Source of the DNA: an uncultured Desulfosarcina sp.
GTDB lineage: Bacteria > Desulfobacterota > Desulfobacteria > Desulfobacterales > Desulfosarcinaceae
DNA length: 64,000 bases
NCBI RefSeq assembly: GCF_963668215.1
Contig: NZ_OY764190.1
Location: 124,001-188,000, forward strand
Reading direction: 5' to 3'
The notes under the pieces were generated by a model that saw only the letters and a list, made by a program, of their open reading frames with translations, was not told the DNA's origin and ran no database searches. Positions 8,804 through 17,861 of the stretch are shown piece after piece (the first letter of the stretch is position 1; the number at the start of each line of letters is the position of its first letter). The position numbers were made by a program, and so were the translations under genes.

Positions 8804-9405
8804 ATAAAGTCCTCAAAACACCCATCCAAAGTGAAGACGTTGAACATCTAAAGGTTGGAGACATTGTCTTCTTGGACGGTTATCTGGTTACTTGCCGAGA
8901 TATGGCCCACCGCAGATTGATCGATATGGGAATGAAATTACCGGTTGATCTGGAAGGTTTAGCGATTCTGCACGCAGGACCCATTGTCGCCAAGGATGGC
9001 GACGGCTGGAAAATTGTCTCCATCGGGCCGACTACGAGCATGAGAATGGAGGTCCACGAAAAGGAATTCATCAAAAAAACCGGCATCAAGTTGGTGGTCG
9101 GCAAAGGTGGCATGGGGCCGGAAACTGTTGAAGGATGTGCCGACCATAAGGCCGTCCATGCCGTTTTTCCCGGAGGCTGTGCCGTACTAGCCGCCAGCCG
9201 TGTGGAAGAAATCGAACGTGTTGAATGGCTGGACTTGGGAATGCCCGAGGCCCTATGGGTAACACGGGTCAAGAATTTTGGCCCCCTGATTATTTCCATC
9301 GACACCCACGGCAATAATCTGTTCGATAAAAACAAGGCCGTATACAATGAGCGAAAAGGCCCCATCGTAGAGAAAATCTGCGAGCAGGTGAAGTTTATCA
9401 AATAG
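8800..9405 (+). CDS. ttdB: L(+)-tartrate dehydratase beta subunit-like (class I fumarase C-terminal family)
   Basis: A 201-residue beta subunit, the same length as E. coli TtdB. It starts with GTG overlapping the ttdA stop codon, with AAGGGGGTG upstream, so it is translated in tandem with its partner. Family stretches seen are [39 protein letters not shown], the GKGGMG motif and [13 protein letters not shown]. This subunit forms the lid and part of the substrate-binding site next to the iron-sulfur cluster of the alpha subunit. Fumarase beta subunits look alike, so the substrate is inferred from the operon, not proven by sequence. Confidence 0.8.
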   Translation: MNKVLKTPIQSEDVEHLKVGDIVFLDGYLVTCRDMAHRRLIDMGMKLPVDLEGLAILHAGPIVAKDGDGWKIVSIGPTTSMRMEVHEKEFIKKTGIKLVVGKGGMGPETVEGCADHKAVHAVFPGGCAVLAASRVEEIERVEWLDLGMPEALWVTRVKNFGPLIISIDTHGNNLFDKNKAVYNERKGPIVEKICEQVKFIK

Positions 9406-9463
9406 CACAACTTTAACGTGGGTATCGCTATACAGGCACCATCCTCACTTTAAAGGATCCACC

Positions 9464-10642
9464 ATGAAAATTCTGGATATCGTAGACGGCGTTTTTCCCA
9501 TCTCCTCCGCCATAGAAAACGCCTATATCTCGTTTGCCGAAATGACGTGTTCGGCAGTAGCTGTGGTTACGGACCAGTTTAATGACGGGGAGCGCGTGGT
9601 CGGATTCGGCTTCCATTCCAATGGTCGCTACGATCAGCAAGGGATTCTGCGCTCGCGGATGATCAAACGCCTGAATCGTGCTGGCGCTCGGGGGTTTTTA
9701 AACACCGAAGGAACCAATGTTGACCCCGACAAGGCATGGCGGGTGATGATGGCCAACGAAAAACCGGGTGGACACGGCGAAAGATCGGTAGCCGTGGGAA
9801 CCGTGGATATGGCCATGTGGGACCTTGCTGCTAAACTGGAAGGCAAGCCTCTCTTTAAACTGTTGGCCGAGCGGCATCGTGACGGAATCAGCGACGACAG
9901 CGTATATGTGTATGCTGCCGGGGGATACTATTATCCAGAAAAGGGCATCGAAGGCCTTACCGAGGAGATGCAGAGTTATCTGGATTTAGGATACGACACC
10001 ATAAAGATCAAGATTGGTGGCGCATCGCTATCCGATGATTGCCGCCGAATCGAGGCTGTCCTTGCTCTGCTTGGCCCAGGTCAAACGCTTGCCGTAGACG
10101 CCAACGGACGCTTTGATTTGTCCATGGCTTTGAAATATGCACAAGCATTGAATCAGTATGACCTCAAATGGTTTGAGGAACCGGGAGATCCTCTTGACTT
10201 CAAGCTTCTTGCCGAAGTGGCCAATGTGAGTCGCAATCCGCTTGCAACTGGCGAGAATCTATTCTCTACACAGGATGCTCGCAACCTTATCCGCTACGGG
10301 GGTTTGCGAACCGACCGGGACATCCTGCAAATCGACCCAGCTCTTAGCTACGGACTCGTAGAATATCTGCGCTATCTAAAAATGCTTAAGAATAACGGCT
10401 GGAATTCACGCAGTTGCATCCCCCACGGAGGGCACCAGTTTTCTCTGCATTTAGCTGCAGGGCTGGGACTGGGGGGCAACGAATCGTATCCAGGCCTATT
10501 CGCCCCGTTTGGGGGATTCGCCGACGATGCCGTTATTAAAGAGGGACGGATTGAGTTGGCGAATGTGCCTGGTATAGGCATCGAAGAGAAGTATGAATTG
10601 ATGAAGCTGTATCGCGGAATCCTCAATGAGAATGGTTGGTAG
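9464..10642 (+). CDS. tarD: D(-)-tartrate dehydratase, enolase superfamily
   Basis: A 392-residue member of the enolase superfamily (mandelate racemase group). The catalytic KxK motif is in TIKIKIGG (about residues 181-183), the metal ligands are in LAVDANGRFD, WFEEPGD and LATGENL, and the catalytic His lies in CIPHGGHQFSLH. Length and blocks match the D-tartrate dehydratase described from Bradyrhizobium. It would remove water from D-tartrate to give oxaloacetate, with Mg2+. The ATG is preceded by AAAGGATCC. As the last gene of the operon it adds the third tartrate stereoisomer to the set handled by the upstream genes. Confidence 0.83.
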   Translation: MKILDIVDGVFPISSAIENAYISFAEMTCSAVAVVTDQFNDGERVVGFGFHSNGRYDQQGILRSRMIKRLNRAGARGFLNTEGTNVDPDKAWRVMMANEKPGGHGERSVAVGTVDMAMWDLAAKLEGKPLFKLLAERHRDGISDDSVYVYAAGGYYYPEKGIEGLTEEMQSYLDLGYDTIKIKIGGASLSDDCRRIEAVLALLGPGQTLAVDANGRFDLSMALKYAQALNQYDLKWFEEPGDPLDFKLLAEVANVSRNPLATGENLFSTQDARNLIRYGGLRTDRDILQIDPALSYGLVEYLRYLKMLKNNGWNSRSCIPHGGHQFSLHLAAGLGLGGNESYPGLFAPFGGFADDAVIKEGRIELANVPGIGIEEKYELMKLYRGILNENGW

Positions 10643-10764
10643 ATCCAGTATAAAAAAGAGAATGAACAAAGGCGATTTCAAAACTTACAAAATATATTCA
10701 CAAAATCGACAACAGGGATATTAAATTTGAACGTCTACACATTACTAAAGTTTCCTATAAAGCA

Positions 10765-12096
10765 TCACGCCGCCATGTGCAGCAGTACGTCCACCAGTGA
10801 ATTTATGACGGATATACGTGGGCCAGGGAAAAGCCTACGAAAATTATCGTCCATGGCGGCTTTGGCTATCGATCGGCGAACGTCCGAGAAGGCAAAATGG
10901 CTCCGGCCATCAACTGCATGCCGACGGGTTGGTGTCTTCTCGGCCCGACTTGCATAGATCCAGGCGACGGTGGTCGCCAACATGCAAAAGTGCAGGTGGT
11001 TGCCGACCGCCTGCGGATGACGGGTTTGCGTTTCGGCACTGCCGATGTCGCGTTTCAGTTCTTTGAACAGGGCTTCGATTTTCCAGCGGGCACCATAATA
11101 CTCAACGATCTGTCGAACGGACAGGGACATGTCGGTTGAGAAAAAAGCCACCCACTGGGTTTGTCGATAAACCCAAACCACTTTGACGGCACAGCGCATC
11201 GTTTTGAGCATGACCACACGCTCATAGGCCAAGATGGTCCTGTCGCGGCCATACAAATTGACGGTGTATTCCTGTGCCAGAGATCTGTAATACGCAGCCA
11301 TCGACGCCGCATTGCCCAATTTCCGGCCGTATTTTCGGGGCCGCCCCACCCGACTGCTGACATGCGGACCGGGCAGATCGAACAGATTGCTGTTCGATCT
11401 GAGCCGGGAAATCATGTCAATCCATATTCCCAGTCGATCATGCAGCGGCTTCCACAAGCCATTGTTACCGAACCAGGAATCGGTGGTGACGATGATCCGC
11501 TTTCGACCAAAGACCCCGGCAACATCTGTGATCATGTCGACAGCCATGGCCATCTTGCTGGTAAACGCCAATTTCGGCCCGCCTTGGCGATGCATGCGGG
11601 CAATGCTCTTTTTCAGGTGATAGAAGCGGTAGCTCAAGGGCAGGCACGCCCATCGTCCCTTGACGATCTTCAGCAGTCCCACGGTAACGACATTCTGTGC
11701 CCACGGATATTTCGACTGATTCTGTTTGGCAGCATGATCGAATATCTTTTCGCATCCGAAGATTTTCTTGCCCGTTTTGGGGTTGACATAGTCATCCAGT
11801 GCCAGCAACAGCCGCCCGCCGGTCAGTGGTTGGGGAATCATTTTCCACAGCGTCTGCCACAATCGTTTCCATGGTATCTTTGGAGATGCCATGAACGTGT
11901 AGAATCGTTTTCGCCGTATCCCGGTAAAGCCGAACAGGGATCTGAGACACCGGAGGATGCACGATGTCCTGGACGAGGCGAAAGGCACGATGATCGCCAT
12001 GATCGTATAGGTGAACCAGATTCCGCACTCTTGACCTTTTCGAGACTGCGGGAATTCGTTTTTGAGTTTTTCGAGAATGTCGTGTAGGATGAACAT
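10765..12096 (-). CDS. Transposase, IS4-like DDE family
   Basis: A 443-residue transposase. A first Asp is in LLALDDYVNPKTGKKIFG, a second in IIVTTDSWFGNNGLW, and the catalytic Glu in YYGARWKIEALFKELK, which fits the Y-(2)-R-(3)-E-(6)-K signature of the IS4/IS701 superfamily. The ATG at 12096 has GGGAGCC upstream; a longer frame to 12162 lacks a site. No clear terminal inverted repeats or target duplication could be found in the flanks at 10643-10764 and 12163-12240, so element borders are unknown. It ends the tartrate island on the side opposite the fragment at 2-745. The gene looks intact. Confidence 0.8.
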   Translation of the reverse strand: MFILHDILEKLKNEFPQSRKGQECGIWFTYTIMAIIVPFASSRTSCILRCLRSLFGFTGIRRKRFYTFMASPKIPWKRLWQTLWKMIPQPLTGGRLLLALDDYVNPKTGKKIFGCEKIFDHAAKQNQSKYPWAQNVVTVGLLKIVKGRWACLPLSYRFYHLKKSIARMHRQGGPKLAFTSKMAMAVDMITDVAGVFGRKRIIVTTDSWFGNNGLWKPLHDRLGIWIDMISRLRSNSNLFDLPGPHVSSRVGRPRKYGRKLGNAASMAAYYRSLAQEYTVNLYGRDRTILAYERVVMLKTMRCAVKVVWVYRQTQWVAFFSTDMSLSVRQIVEYYGARWKIEALFKELKRDIGSAETQTRHPQAVGNHLHFCMLATTVAWIYASRAEKTPTRRHAVDGRSHFAFSDVRRSIAKAAMDDNFRRLFPGPRISVINSLVDVLLHMAA

Positions 12097-12162
12097 GCGA
12101 GGCTCCCGGTTTTGGTGTTTTTTTTCGTGGTAGAAGAAGCATACCACAACCGGCCCTCGCAT

Positions 12163-12660
12163 TCAATCATAACTTCCCGTATTTTATACATATTTACGCT
12201 TATCATTAAAAAATCAGCCGAATATGTCCAATGATATCAATGGGTTACAAGGAGCCGCCATTCTATTAACCGCCTGTAATCATTAACAATATTTACACGT
12301 CGCGAGAATTCTCAACCATCTTGCCGCCACCCAAAACGGGGAAACTTCAGTACACATTATAGTTGCGGGATAAAGCCATCCAGGCACCTCTTCCATCCTG
12401 CTGAGAACCGGTGCGTAATTCATTCTCACAAAGGATGAGATTATGACCGGTTCTCTTTTTGATTACCATAACAAAGCTGCTACTAAGGCCGAATACAGAT
12501 AATACCTACCCACAGGTTCGGCATATGGTCATGTTCCAACTGGCTATTCAAAAGTCGGCAACTACATGGGATTACGTTGCCCCAAAGGTCTCGTTTGAGA
12601 TCCCGATGGATATCTTTTTTACCCCGAACCAGCCCATATCCACCACTCACTCATTTTTCC
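12163..12660. other. Gene-free stretch with a long hairpin at 12403-12460
   Basis: No convincing reading frame. GAGAACCGGT (12403-12412) pairs perfectly with ACCGGTTCTC (12446-12455), followed at once by TTTTT, with a smaller TCTCA...TGAGA hairpin inside the loop. It could terminate plus-strand transcripts, although no plus-strand gene precedes it closely; it may instead be a repeat element or remnant of the insertion. The rest is AT-rich and without recognised features. Confidence 0.5.
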
Positions 12661-14658
12661 TCACTCCACATCCACCCAATTGCCTCCGACTTCCGAAACG
12701 GCACCTCGGACATTCCTCCTCCCCGGCCGAAATCGCCGCACGTGCCGACCGAATTTCTGCAACGAAGCGGCCCCGGTTTCACGCCCGTATCGCAGACCGA
12801 TATAAAGGCCGGAGATCTTCTCTACCTTGCGTTTTAACTCCGGGGCCTTTCTTGATACCCAGGCGGCATAAGCCAGCGGACCCTGGTGCGGAGCCTTGGG
12901 CAGGCCGGCCCGTGCCGCTTTTTTGAGAAATCGGGAGTAGATTTTCAGCGCCTTGTCCTCGGAAGACGGTTTGCGTGACCGCCGGGTCAGGCGGCCCGTA
13001 AGAATAAAAACCACGATAAACAGGGATGGCAAGACCATGACCAAGATCCAGCCGCCCTGCCGTCCAATAGATATTCCCAGGCGTTTCATGAGGGCCATCT
13101 GATCTTCGGCGGAAAACCCCATGAACCACATGTTCCAGCGGATATTCACCGCCTCCCAAGTCATCTGTATCATGTCGATCCAATGGGTCAGCCATTCGCC
13201 CCTGTTACGGTTTAAAAAGTCGGGCCGCCACTCCTCGGCCAGAGCCTGTTCCAAACCGTGATCGATGCGTTCGGGAGCCACGACAAAAGTCGGGTCCACG
13301 CGCACCCACCCATTTTCCTGTAGCCACACCTCGCACCAGACATGGGCATCGGACCGGCGCACGGTAAAAAAGTTGCCCAGTGTATTCCAACGTCCTCCCT
13401 GGTAGCCGCCCACGATCCTCACCGGTATTCCGGCAGCCCGCATCAGAACGGCATAACCGGCCGCAAAATGCTCGCAGAATCCCTTGCGGCTGGTGAATAA
13501 AAAATCGTCGATGGCGTCCGGCCCCAAGCGGTCCGGCCGCAGGGTATAGGCAAAACCATTTTCCCTGAGAAAAGCCAGGCCGGCGTCCACGATTTCCCCG
13601 GGCGTTGTGTGTTCCCGAGCCCATTGTTTGCCCAATGCAAGGGTCAGGGGATTTCTTCCTTCGGGCAGATCAAGGGTGGTTGGATCGGGAAGTTCGGCCG
13701 ACGCCTGCCGATAGTCCAGAAACGAGGCGGCGCCATAGCTGAACCGTTGGCGGACCGGGCGGCGGGTGGCCAGCGTGTGGTCTTCCATGATGGTGGCCAC
13801 GGGATTGGCCGTCACCGGCAGGTCCAGGACAAACAGGTGCCGATAGCCGTGGGGCTCGAGAATCACCGTGTAGCGGGCCAGGTCTTGACCGGCGATACTG
13901 TGTTGGCGTTTTTTGGTACTGCGGGCCGGCTGCCAGGTTCGGCCGTCGAAGCGCTGAAATACGATGCCCCGCCAATACAACCGGTTGACGTTAGGAACCG
14001 CCGAGTCGAAGGAGACTGAAAAAGCAGGCTCGTCATCCAGCGCCAACCGGCTGACATCACCGATGCGCATGATCCCGGAAAATCCCGAACGGCCCTGTCT
14101 GGCCCACGGAGCGCCCCAGAAGCTGCCCGACAGCCTTGGAAACAGCAGGAAGAGCATGGCCATCAGCGGAATCGCCACCAGTATCAGGCGGCCGGACAAC
14201 CGCAGCTGCCTGCCCACGGCTCCATCGGGTTCGTTGACATGAATCAGCACACCGGTGGTCACCCACACGGAAACGAACAGGTAGAGGGTCATGGCCAGGT
14301 TTTCAAAGACAAACAGGCTGGTGATGGTCAGGAAATAGGCCAGAAAGACGGTAATCATGCTGTCCCGCCGACTGGTGACCTCCAGCGGCTTGATCCCGGC
14401 CATGACGGCCAGAAGGGCGATGAAGTCGCCGCCGTCGAACCGCAGCCCGGCGGAAACCAGCACGGCGGCCAGACCGACCATGAAAATAACGATGCACATC
14501 CCTCTGGATACCGGCGGCCAGTTGCGTCTTTCCCGGATCAGCACATAGCCCCAGGCAAGCGCACACCAGACAGCCGCCCATGGGGGCAGTTGGAGCACCA
14601 GGGGCGCCATGGCCACAGCCAAGGCGAGGATCAGCGGGCCAAAGGGCTGTTTGGGCAT
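12661..14658 (-). CDS. TgpA-like transglutaminase domain membrane protein (DUF3488 + transglutaminase)
   Basis: A 665-residue inner-membrane protein. The first about 190 residues hold five to seven hydrophobic helices (DUF3488-like), then a periplasmic domain with a transglutaminase/protease-like fold: catalytic Cys in KGFCEHFAAGYA, His in RRSDAHVWCEV, Asp in NGWVRVDPT. A further transmembrane helix (WILVMVLPSLFIVVFILTG) precedes a charged cytoplasmic tail. TgpA of Pseudomonas is the best-known relative; its substrate is not firmly known. It starts 3 bp after the DUF58 gene, forming the common moxR-DUF58-tgpA operon. The catalytic triad is complete, so activity is likely. Confidence 0.88.
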   Translation of the reverse strand: MPKQPFGPLILALAVAMAPLVLQLPPWAAVWCALAWGYVLIRERRNWPPVSRGMCIVIFMVGLAAVLVSAGLRFDGGDFIALLAVMAGIKPLEVTSRRDSMITVFLAYFLTITSLFVFENLAMTLYLFVSVWVTTGVLIHVNEPDGAVGRQLRLSGRLILVAIPLMAMLFLLFPRLSGSFWGAPWARQGRSGFSGIMRIGDVSRLALDDEPAFSVSFDSAVPNVNRLYWRGIVFQRFDGRTWQPARSTKKRQHSIAGQDLARYTVILEPHGYRHLFVLDLPVTANPVATIMEDHTLATRRPVRQRFSYGAASFLDYRQASAELPDPTTLDLPEGRNPLTLALGKQWAREHTTPGEIVDAGLAFLRENGFAYTLRPDRLGPDAIDDFLFTSRKGFCEHFAAGYAVLMRAAGIPVRIVGGYQGGRWNTLGNFFTVRRSDAHVWCEVWLQENGWVRVDPTFVVAPERIDHGLEQALAEEWRPDFLNRNRGEWLTHWIDMIQMTWEAVNIRWNMWFMGFSAEDQMALMKRLGISIGRQGGWILVMVLPSLFIVVFILTGRLTRRSRKPSSEDKALKIYSRFLKKAARAGLPKAPHQGPLAYAAWVSRKAPELKRKVEKISGLYIGLRYGRETGAASLQKFGRHVRRFRPGRRNVRGAVSEVGGNWVDVE

Positions 14659-14661
14659 GCG

Positions 14662-15606
14662 TTACCCCCTTCCATACAGGGCCAGCGCCCGCAGGCATCG
14701 GTCCCGGTGGACCCGGCCCCTTCCGGCGGGGATTTGAGTCTGATCGGAAAGCTTCACCCCTACCCGGCAGCGCTGGCGGTATCCTTCGAGCACGTGATAG
14801 CAGAGGATGGAGAGTTTGCGTTCGATATCGCCCCCCCGGATCGCATTCAGGTCCAGCATCCAATCGGCACCGGCCAGGCCATCGAAGGTTTTCACGTGCA
14901 GCCCCTGCCCCCGTGAGTAGGATTGCCAGTGGATGCGTCCCGGCGGATCGCCGGCCTGGTAGCCCCGCAACCCCTGAAAGTCATCGACGCCCGCCGCAGG
15001 AAGGGCCTCGCCTTCGCCGTGAACCGATGCGCTGCTGGCAGCCGTCAGCGGCGCGAAAACCGGTTTGGGGTAGACCAGACACTCCAGCTCCGTTTCGATG
15101 CGGGACCAGGCCCGGAACAAACCGGTAGGATATTCGGAAACGATGCGCAGCCGACCGGGTTTCAACAGCCCCCGGCGCACGGTGGGCACGGGCACCGACA
15201 CCCGCGTCCGCCGTCCGGGTTCGGCATCCTGCGCAACGGTTTCACGGGTGTTGAAATACCAACGCAGGCCCTTACGATGTCGCCCGGCGGCGTCGATGGT
15301 GATGTCGATCATCGCCGGCTCTCCGGCAAAAGCGGGCGCAGCCGTTGCCGCAACCAGGCGCAGGCCGTGAAGCATGCCGTAGGTGTGCATCATGGCCGTG
15401 AGCATCACGCTGCCCAGCAGAAAAGTCAGCAGAAAACCGAGGTTGTTGTTGTAGTTGATCGATCCGACCAACATGGCTACCAGCACCGCCAAAAAAAGCA
15501 TCCCGTAGCCGGTGGGCAGGATATAGATGTTGCGCAAGCCCAGGGTGACCGGAAGGGTGTGGACGCCCACCAGCCGGTAAAAAGTGCGGGCAATCGCATG
15601 GGTCAT
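14662..15606 (-). CDS. DUF58 domain protein
   Basis: A 314-residue protein with two adjacent transmembrane helices near the N-terminus (YILPTGYGMLFLAVLVAMLV and LGFLLTFLLGSVMLTAMM), then a soluble part with the DUF58 block GVDDFQGLRGYQAGDPPGRI and HWQSYSRGQGLHVKTFDG. DUF58 proteins sit between MoxR ATPases and transglutaminase or VWA proteins and are thought to be clients of the MoxR chaperone. The start ATG overlaps the moxR stop as ATGA, which decides it against a longer in-frame opening that would run deep into moxR. Molecular role unknown. Confidence 0.88.
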   Translation of the reverse strand: MTHAIARTFYRLVGVHTLPVTLGLRNIYILPTGYGMLFLAVLVAMLVGSINYNNNLGFLLTFLLGSVMLTAMMHTYGMLHGLRLVAATAAPAFAGEPAMIDITIDAAGRHRKGLRWYFNTRETVAQDAEPGRRTRVSVPVPTVRRGLLKPGRLRIVSEYPTGLFRAWSRIETELECLVYPKPVFAPLTAASSASVHGEGEALPAAGVDDFQGLRGYQAGDPPGRIHWQSYSRGQGLHVKTFDGLAGADWMLDLNAIRGGDIERKLSILCYHVLEGYRQRCRVGVKLSDQTQIPAGRGRVHRDRCLRALALYGRG

Positions 15607-16526
15607 GAAACCGGTACCTGCTGGAAAAGGGTGTTGAGCCGCCGGGTCGGAATCTCCGTCAGATCGTCGCGGGATCGAAGGCGGTGGCCCACCACCGGGA
15701 TCAAAACGGCCTGAAGGTCTTCGGGCAGCGTGTAATCCCTGCCGCTGATAAACGCCCAGGATTTGGCGGCTTGCATCAATGCCAAACCCGCCCGCGGCGA
15801 TAGCCCCATATGAAAGTGGGTGCCCGAGCGGGTAAAGGCCAACAGATCCTGGAGGTAATCCAGAAAGGCGTCGGATACGTGAATTGCATCGACCTGTTTC
15901 TGAAGGGCCAGCACGTCCTGCGGGGTCAGACACTGCCGGGTTTCGGCCAGGGCCTTGCGCTTGGCCGGGTCACCGACCAGCAGTTCACGCTCCGCCTCGC
16001 GGTCCGGATAGCCCAGTTCGATGCGCATGAGAAAACGGTCCAGTTGGGACTCGGGGAGGGGAAAAGTTCCGGAAAGCTCCATGGGATTCTGGGTGGCAAT
16101 GACGAAAAACGGATCGGACAACCGGCGGGTTTCGCCGTCGCTGGTCACCTGCCCTTCCTCCATGGCTTCCAGCAGGGCGCTCTGGGTTTTGGGCGTTGCG
16201 CGGTTGATTTCGTCGGCCAGCAGCACCTGCGTGAATACCGGCCCCGGATGAAAAACGAACCCGCCGGTATTGCGGTCGAAAACGGAGCTTCCCAGGATGT
16301 CGCCGGGCAGCATGTCGCTGGTGAACTGAACCCGCCTGAACTCCAGGCCCATGCAACGGGAAAGCACCTTGGCCAGGGTGGTCTTGCCGATGCCCGGAAT
16401 GTCCTCGATCAGCAGATGCCCGCCGGCAAAAAGGCAGGTCAGCGCCATTTTGATCTGCTCCTGCTTGCCCAGCACCGTGCGGCCGATCTGTTCGATGATG
16501 TCGTTCAACTGCGTCTGCATGTCCAT
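15603..16526 (-). CDS. MoxR-family AAA+ ATPase
   Basis: A 307-residue AAA+ ATPase of the MoxR group. Walker A is IEDIPGIGKTTLAKVL, Walker B VLLADEINRATPKTQSALLE, the sensor-1 region VIATQNPMELSGTFPLPE and the arginine-finger/lid region SQLDRFLMRIELGYPD. MoxR ATPases act as chaperones that mature or assemble partner complexes, here probably the DUF58 and TgpA-like proteins encoded downstream in the same operon. The ATG at 16526 (MDMQTQLNDI) has AGGTG about ten bases upstream; a GTG at 16547 would add seven residues and cannot be excluded. Confidence 0.88.
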   Translation of the reverse strand: MDMQTQLNDIIEQIGRTVLGKQEQIKMALTCLFAGGHLLIEDIPGIGKTTLAKVLSRCMGLEFRRVQFTSDMLPGDILGSSVFDRNTGGFVFHPGPVFTQVLLADEINRATPKTQSALLEAMEEGQVTSDGETRRLSDPFFVIATQNPMELSGTFPLPESQLDRFLMRIELGYPDREAERELLVGDPAKRKALAETRQCLTPQDVLALQKQVDAIHVSDAFLDYLQDLLAFTRSGTHFHMGLSPRAGLALMQAAKSWAFISGRDYTLPEDLQAVLIPVVGHRLRSRDDLTEIPTRRLNTLFQQVPVS

Positions 16527-16652
16527 ATAATGAGCACCTGTTTTCACTTCGGTTGATCTACGTTTCTTTCGGAACCGTTCAACACGTTCCGTTTATTTAT
16601 CCAATACTATAAATACCGATCCTTACGGAATCCAGTTTATATATCGTCTAAA

Positions 16653-16770
16653 TCAGGTAATTGTTGAGCTTGCCGCAGATTCCAAGGCCGCTGTCGTAGC
16701 AAGGGCGACCGGCCGGTCGCCCTTACGTGCATCGCGGCGGTCGAAGGTTCCGTGAGATCTGAAATCCCGG
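16653..16770. repeat. GC-rich palindromic repeat, copy A (left of the toxin-antitoxin pair)
   Basis: About 118 bp that recur, with many substitutions but in the same order and direction, at 17539-17660. The core at 16701-16724 is a perfect 24-bp palindrome with centre GACCGGCCGGTC. Outer stretches (CCGC...GCGG) extend the possible hairpin. Between the two copies lies only the PIN toxin-antitoxin pair, so the repeats look like the borders of a small acquired cassette. Confidence 0.75.
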
Positions 16771-16959
16771 ACACATTCAGCGGTTCCGGCACCATCGCTC
16801 CGGCCGCGCGGCAATCCGGCCGGAAATATATTGGCATTGAAACAGGTCGCCAAATTGACTTTTTTAGAACAAGCCATTATAATGCTGATATAATTAAGCA
16901 AAACAATTGTTTTTATATTCAATAGACACTCTGGAAAAGCTAAAAGAGGCATACAAACA

Positions 16960-17154
16960 ATGGAAGCCATCGATTTAAACGGCTTGACTCAGGAAGAAGT
17001 AGCCAAGGTCAAACATTTCATCATTTCCTTGAAAAAAATCCGCGCCAAATCTGACGTCAAACGTTTCCGATTCAATTGGGCCGGTGGCTTGAGGGATGTT
17101 TTTCCAGGTAAAACTTCGGTTGATTTGCAGCATGAAAGCGCCAACTGGCGATGA
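16960..17154 (+). CDS. Putative antitoxin of a PIN-domain toxin-antitoxin pair
   Basis: A 64-residue charged protein beginning MEAIDLNGLTQEEVAKVKHF, rich in Lys and Arg, with a C-terminal tail of the kind that wraps a toxin (NWAGGLRDVFPGKTSV). It resembles short DUF2281/VapB-like antitoxins but I could not place it in one family with certainty. Its stop codon overlaps the ATG of the PIN gene as ATGA, the standard arrangement for toxin-antitoxin operons, where the antitoxin binds both the toxin and the promoter. The local base composition is more AT-rich than in the moxR operon, suggesting acquisition. Confidence 0.7.
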   Translation: MEAIDLNGLTQEEVAKVKHFIISLKKIRAKSDVKRFRFNWAGGLRDVFPGKTSVDLQHESANWR

Positions 17155-17531
17155 CTTTTTTAGCAGACACTAACATTTTTTTGGAAATTCTTCTGGACCA
17201 GGAAAAAAGGGCTGTTTGCGAAAAGTTTTTACAGGAAAATATCGGCCGGATTAGCCTGTCTGATTTCTCTTTCCATTCTATCGGCGTTATCCTTTTCAGA
17301 GGCAAAAAAGAAAGCATCTTCGAAGCCTTCACGAGCGATATAATCCCTCTAACGAGTGTCCTTTCTCTGCCCGCTGACCTACTGAGTAGAACCGTTCAGG
17401 CCCGGCAGGAATTTGATTTTGACTTTGATGATGCCTACCAATATTGCCTGGCCGAACACTACGGGCTAAAGATTGTCACCATGGACAAAGATTTTAGCCG
17501 CCTTGAATCGTCCAGGGTTTTGTTTCTTTAA
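17151..17531 (+). CDS. PIN-domain ribonuclease toxin (VapC-like)
   Basis: A 126-residue single PIN domain. The first acidic residue is in FLADTNIFLEILLD (Asp6, with Glu12 close by), the later acidic cluster in FDFDFDDAYQYCLAEHYGL, and the last in KIVTMDKDF, all at the positions expected for the metal-binding nuclease site. Such toxins cut tRNA or rRNA when the antitoxin is lost. Length is normal for VapC-type toxins. Coupled to the upstream antitoxin by a 4-bp overlap and enclosed by the repeats at 16653 and 17539. Confidence 0.85.
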   Translation: MTFLADTNIFLEILLDQEKRAVCEKFLQENIGRISLSDFSFHSIGVILFRGKKESIFEAFTSDIIPLTSVLSLPADLLSRTVQARQEFDFDFDDAYQYCLAEHYGLKIVTMDKDFSRLESSRVLFL

Positions 17532-17538
17532 CCCAAAG

Positions 17539-17660
17539 CAGGTGATTGTCGATCTTACCGCAAATTCAAGGCATCCGTCGTCGTAAAGGAGACCGGCCGG
17601 TCGCCTTTACGTGCATCTTGGCGGCTGACGCCAAAGCTGCGGTGAGATCGGAGATCCCGA
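17539..17660. repeat. GC-rich palindromic repeat, copy B (right of the toxin-antitoxin pair)
   Basis: Direct, imperfect copy of the repeat at 16653-16770. Shared landmarks in order are CAGGTRATTGT, CCGCARATTC, AAGGC, the GACCGGCCGGTCGCC core, TTACGTGCATC, GGCGG and GTGAGATC. The palindrome here (17584-17609) has one mismatched pair. It begins 8 bp after the toxin stop codon. The remaining sequence to 17861 shows nothing recognisable. Confidence 0.75.
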
Positions 17661-17861
17661 AAAATTTCGCTTTTTGAAAAGAAAACCACACGTAAACTGA
17701 GGAAATCTCAGAGATGGAGAGATACGGTTGCTTCGGTTTATTTACAGGTTGGTTCGTTGGTTCGATAGGCAGATTTGTGGTCTTGTCTTTTGTCTAATCT
17801 CCTCCATTTCAAAGCCTTCCACAGTCCGGGCCTTTCCTGAACTTACACTTTACGGACAGAA

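Noticed and set aside
11161..12087. 308-codon plus-strand frame opposite the IS4-like transposase
   Set aside because: The minus-strand frame has DDE motifs and a better start; the plus frame is a shadow.
10643..12240. Terminal inverted repeats for the IS4-like element
   Set aside because: Only weak, gapped similarity between the flanks; not enough to set element ends.
12403..12460. Firm call of an intrinsic terminator
   Set aside because: The hairpin plus T-run fits, but no plus-strand gene ends close upstream, so it is reported only as a hairpin.
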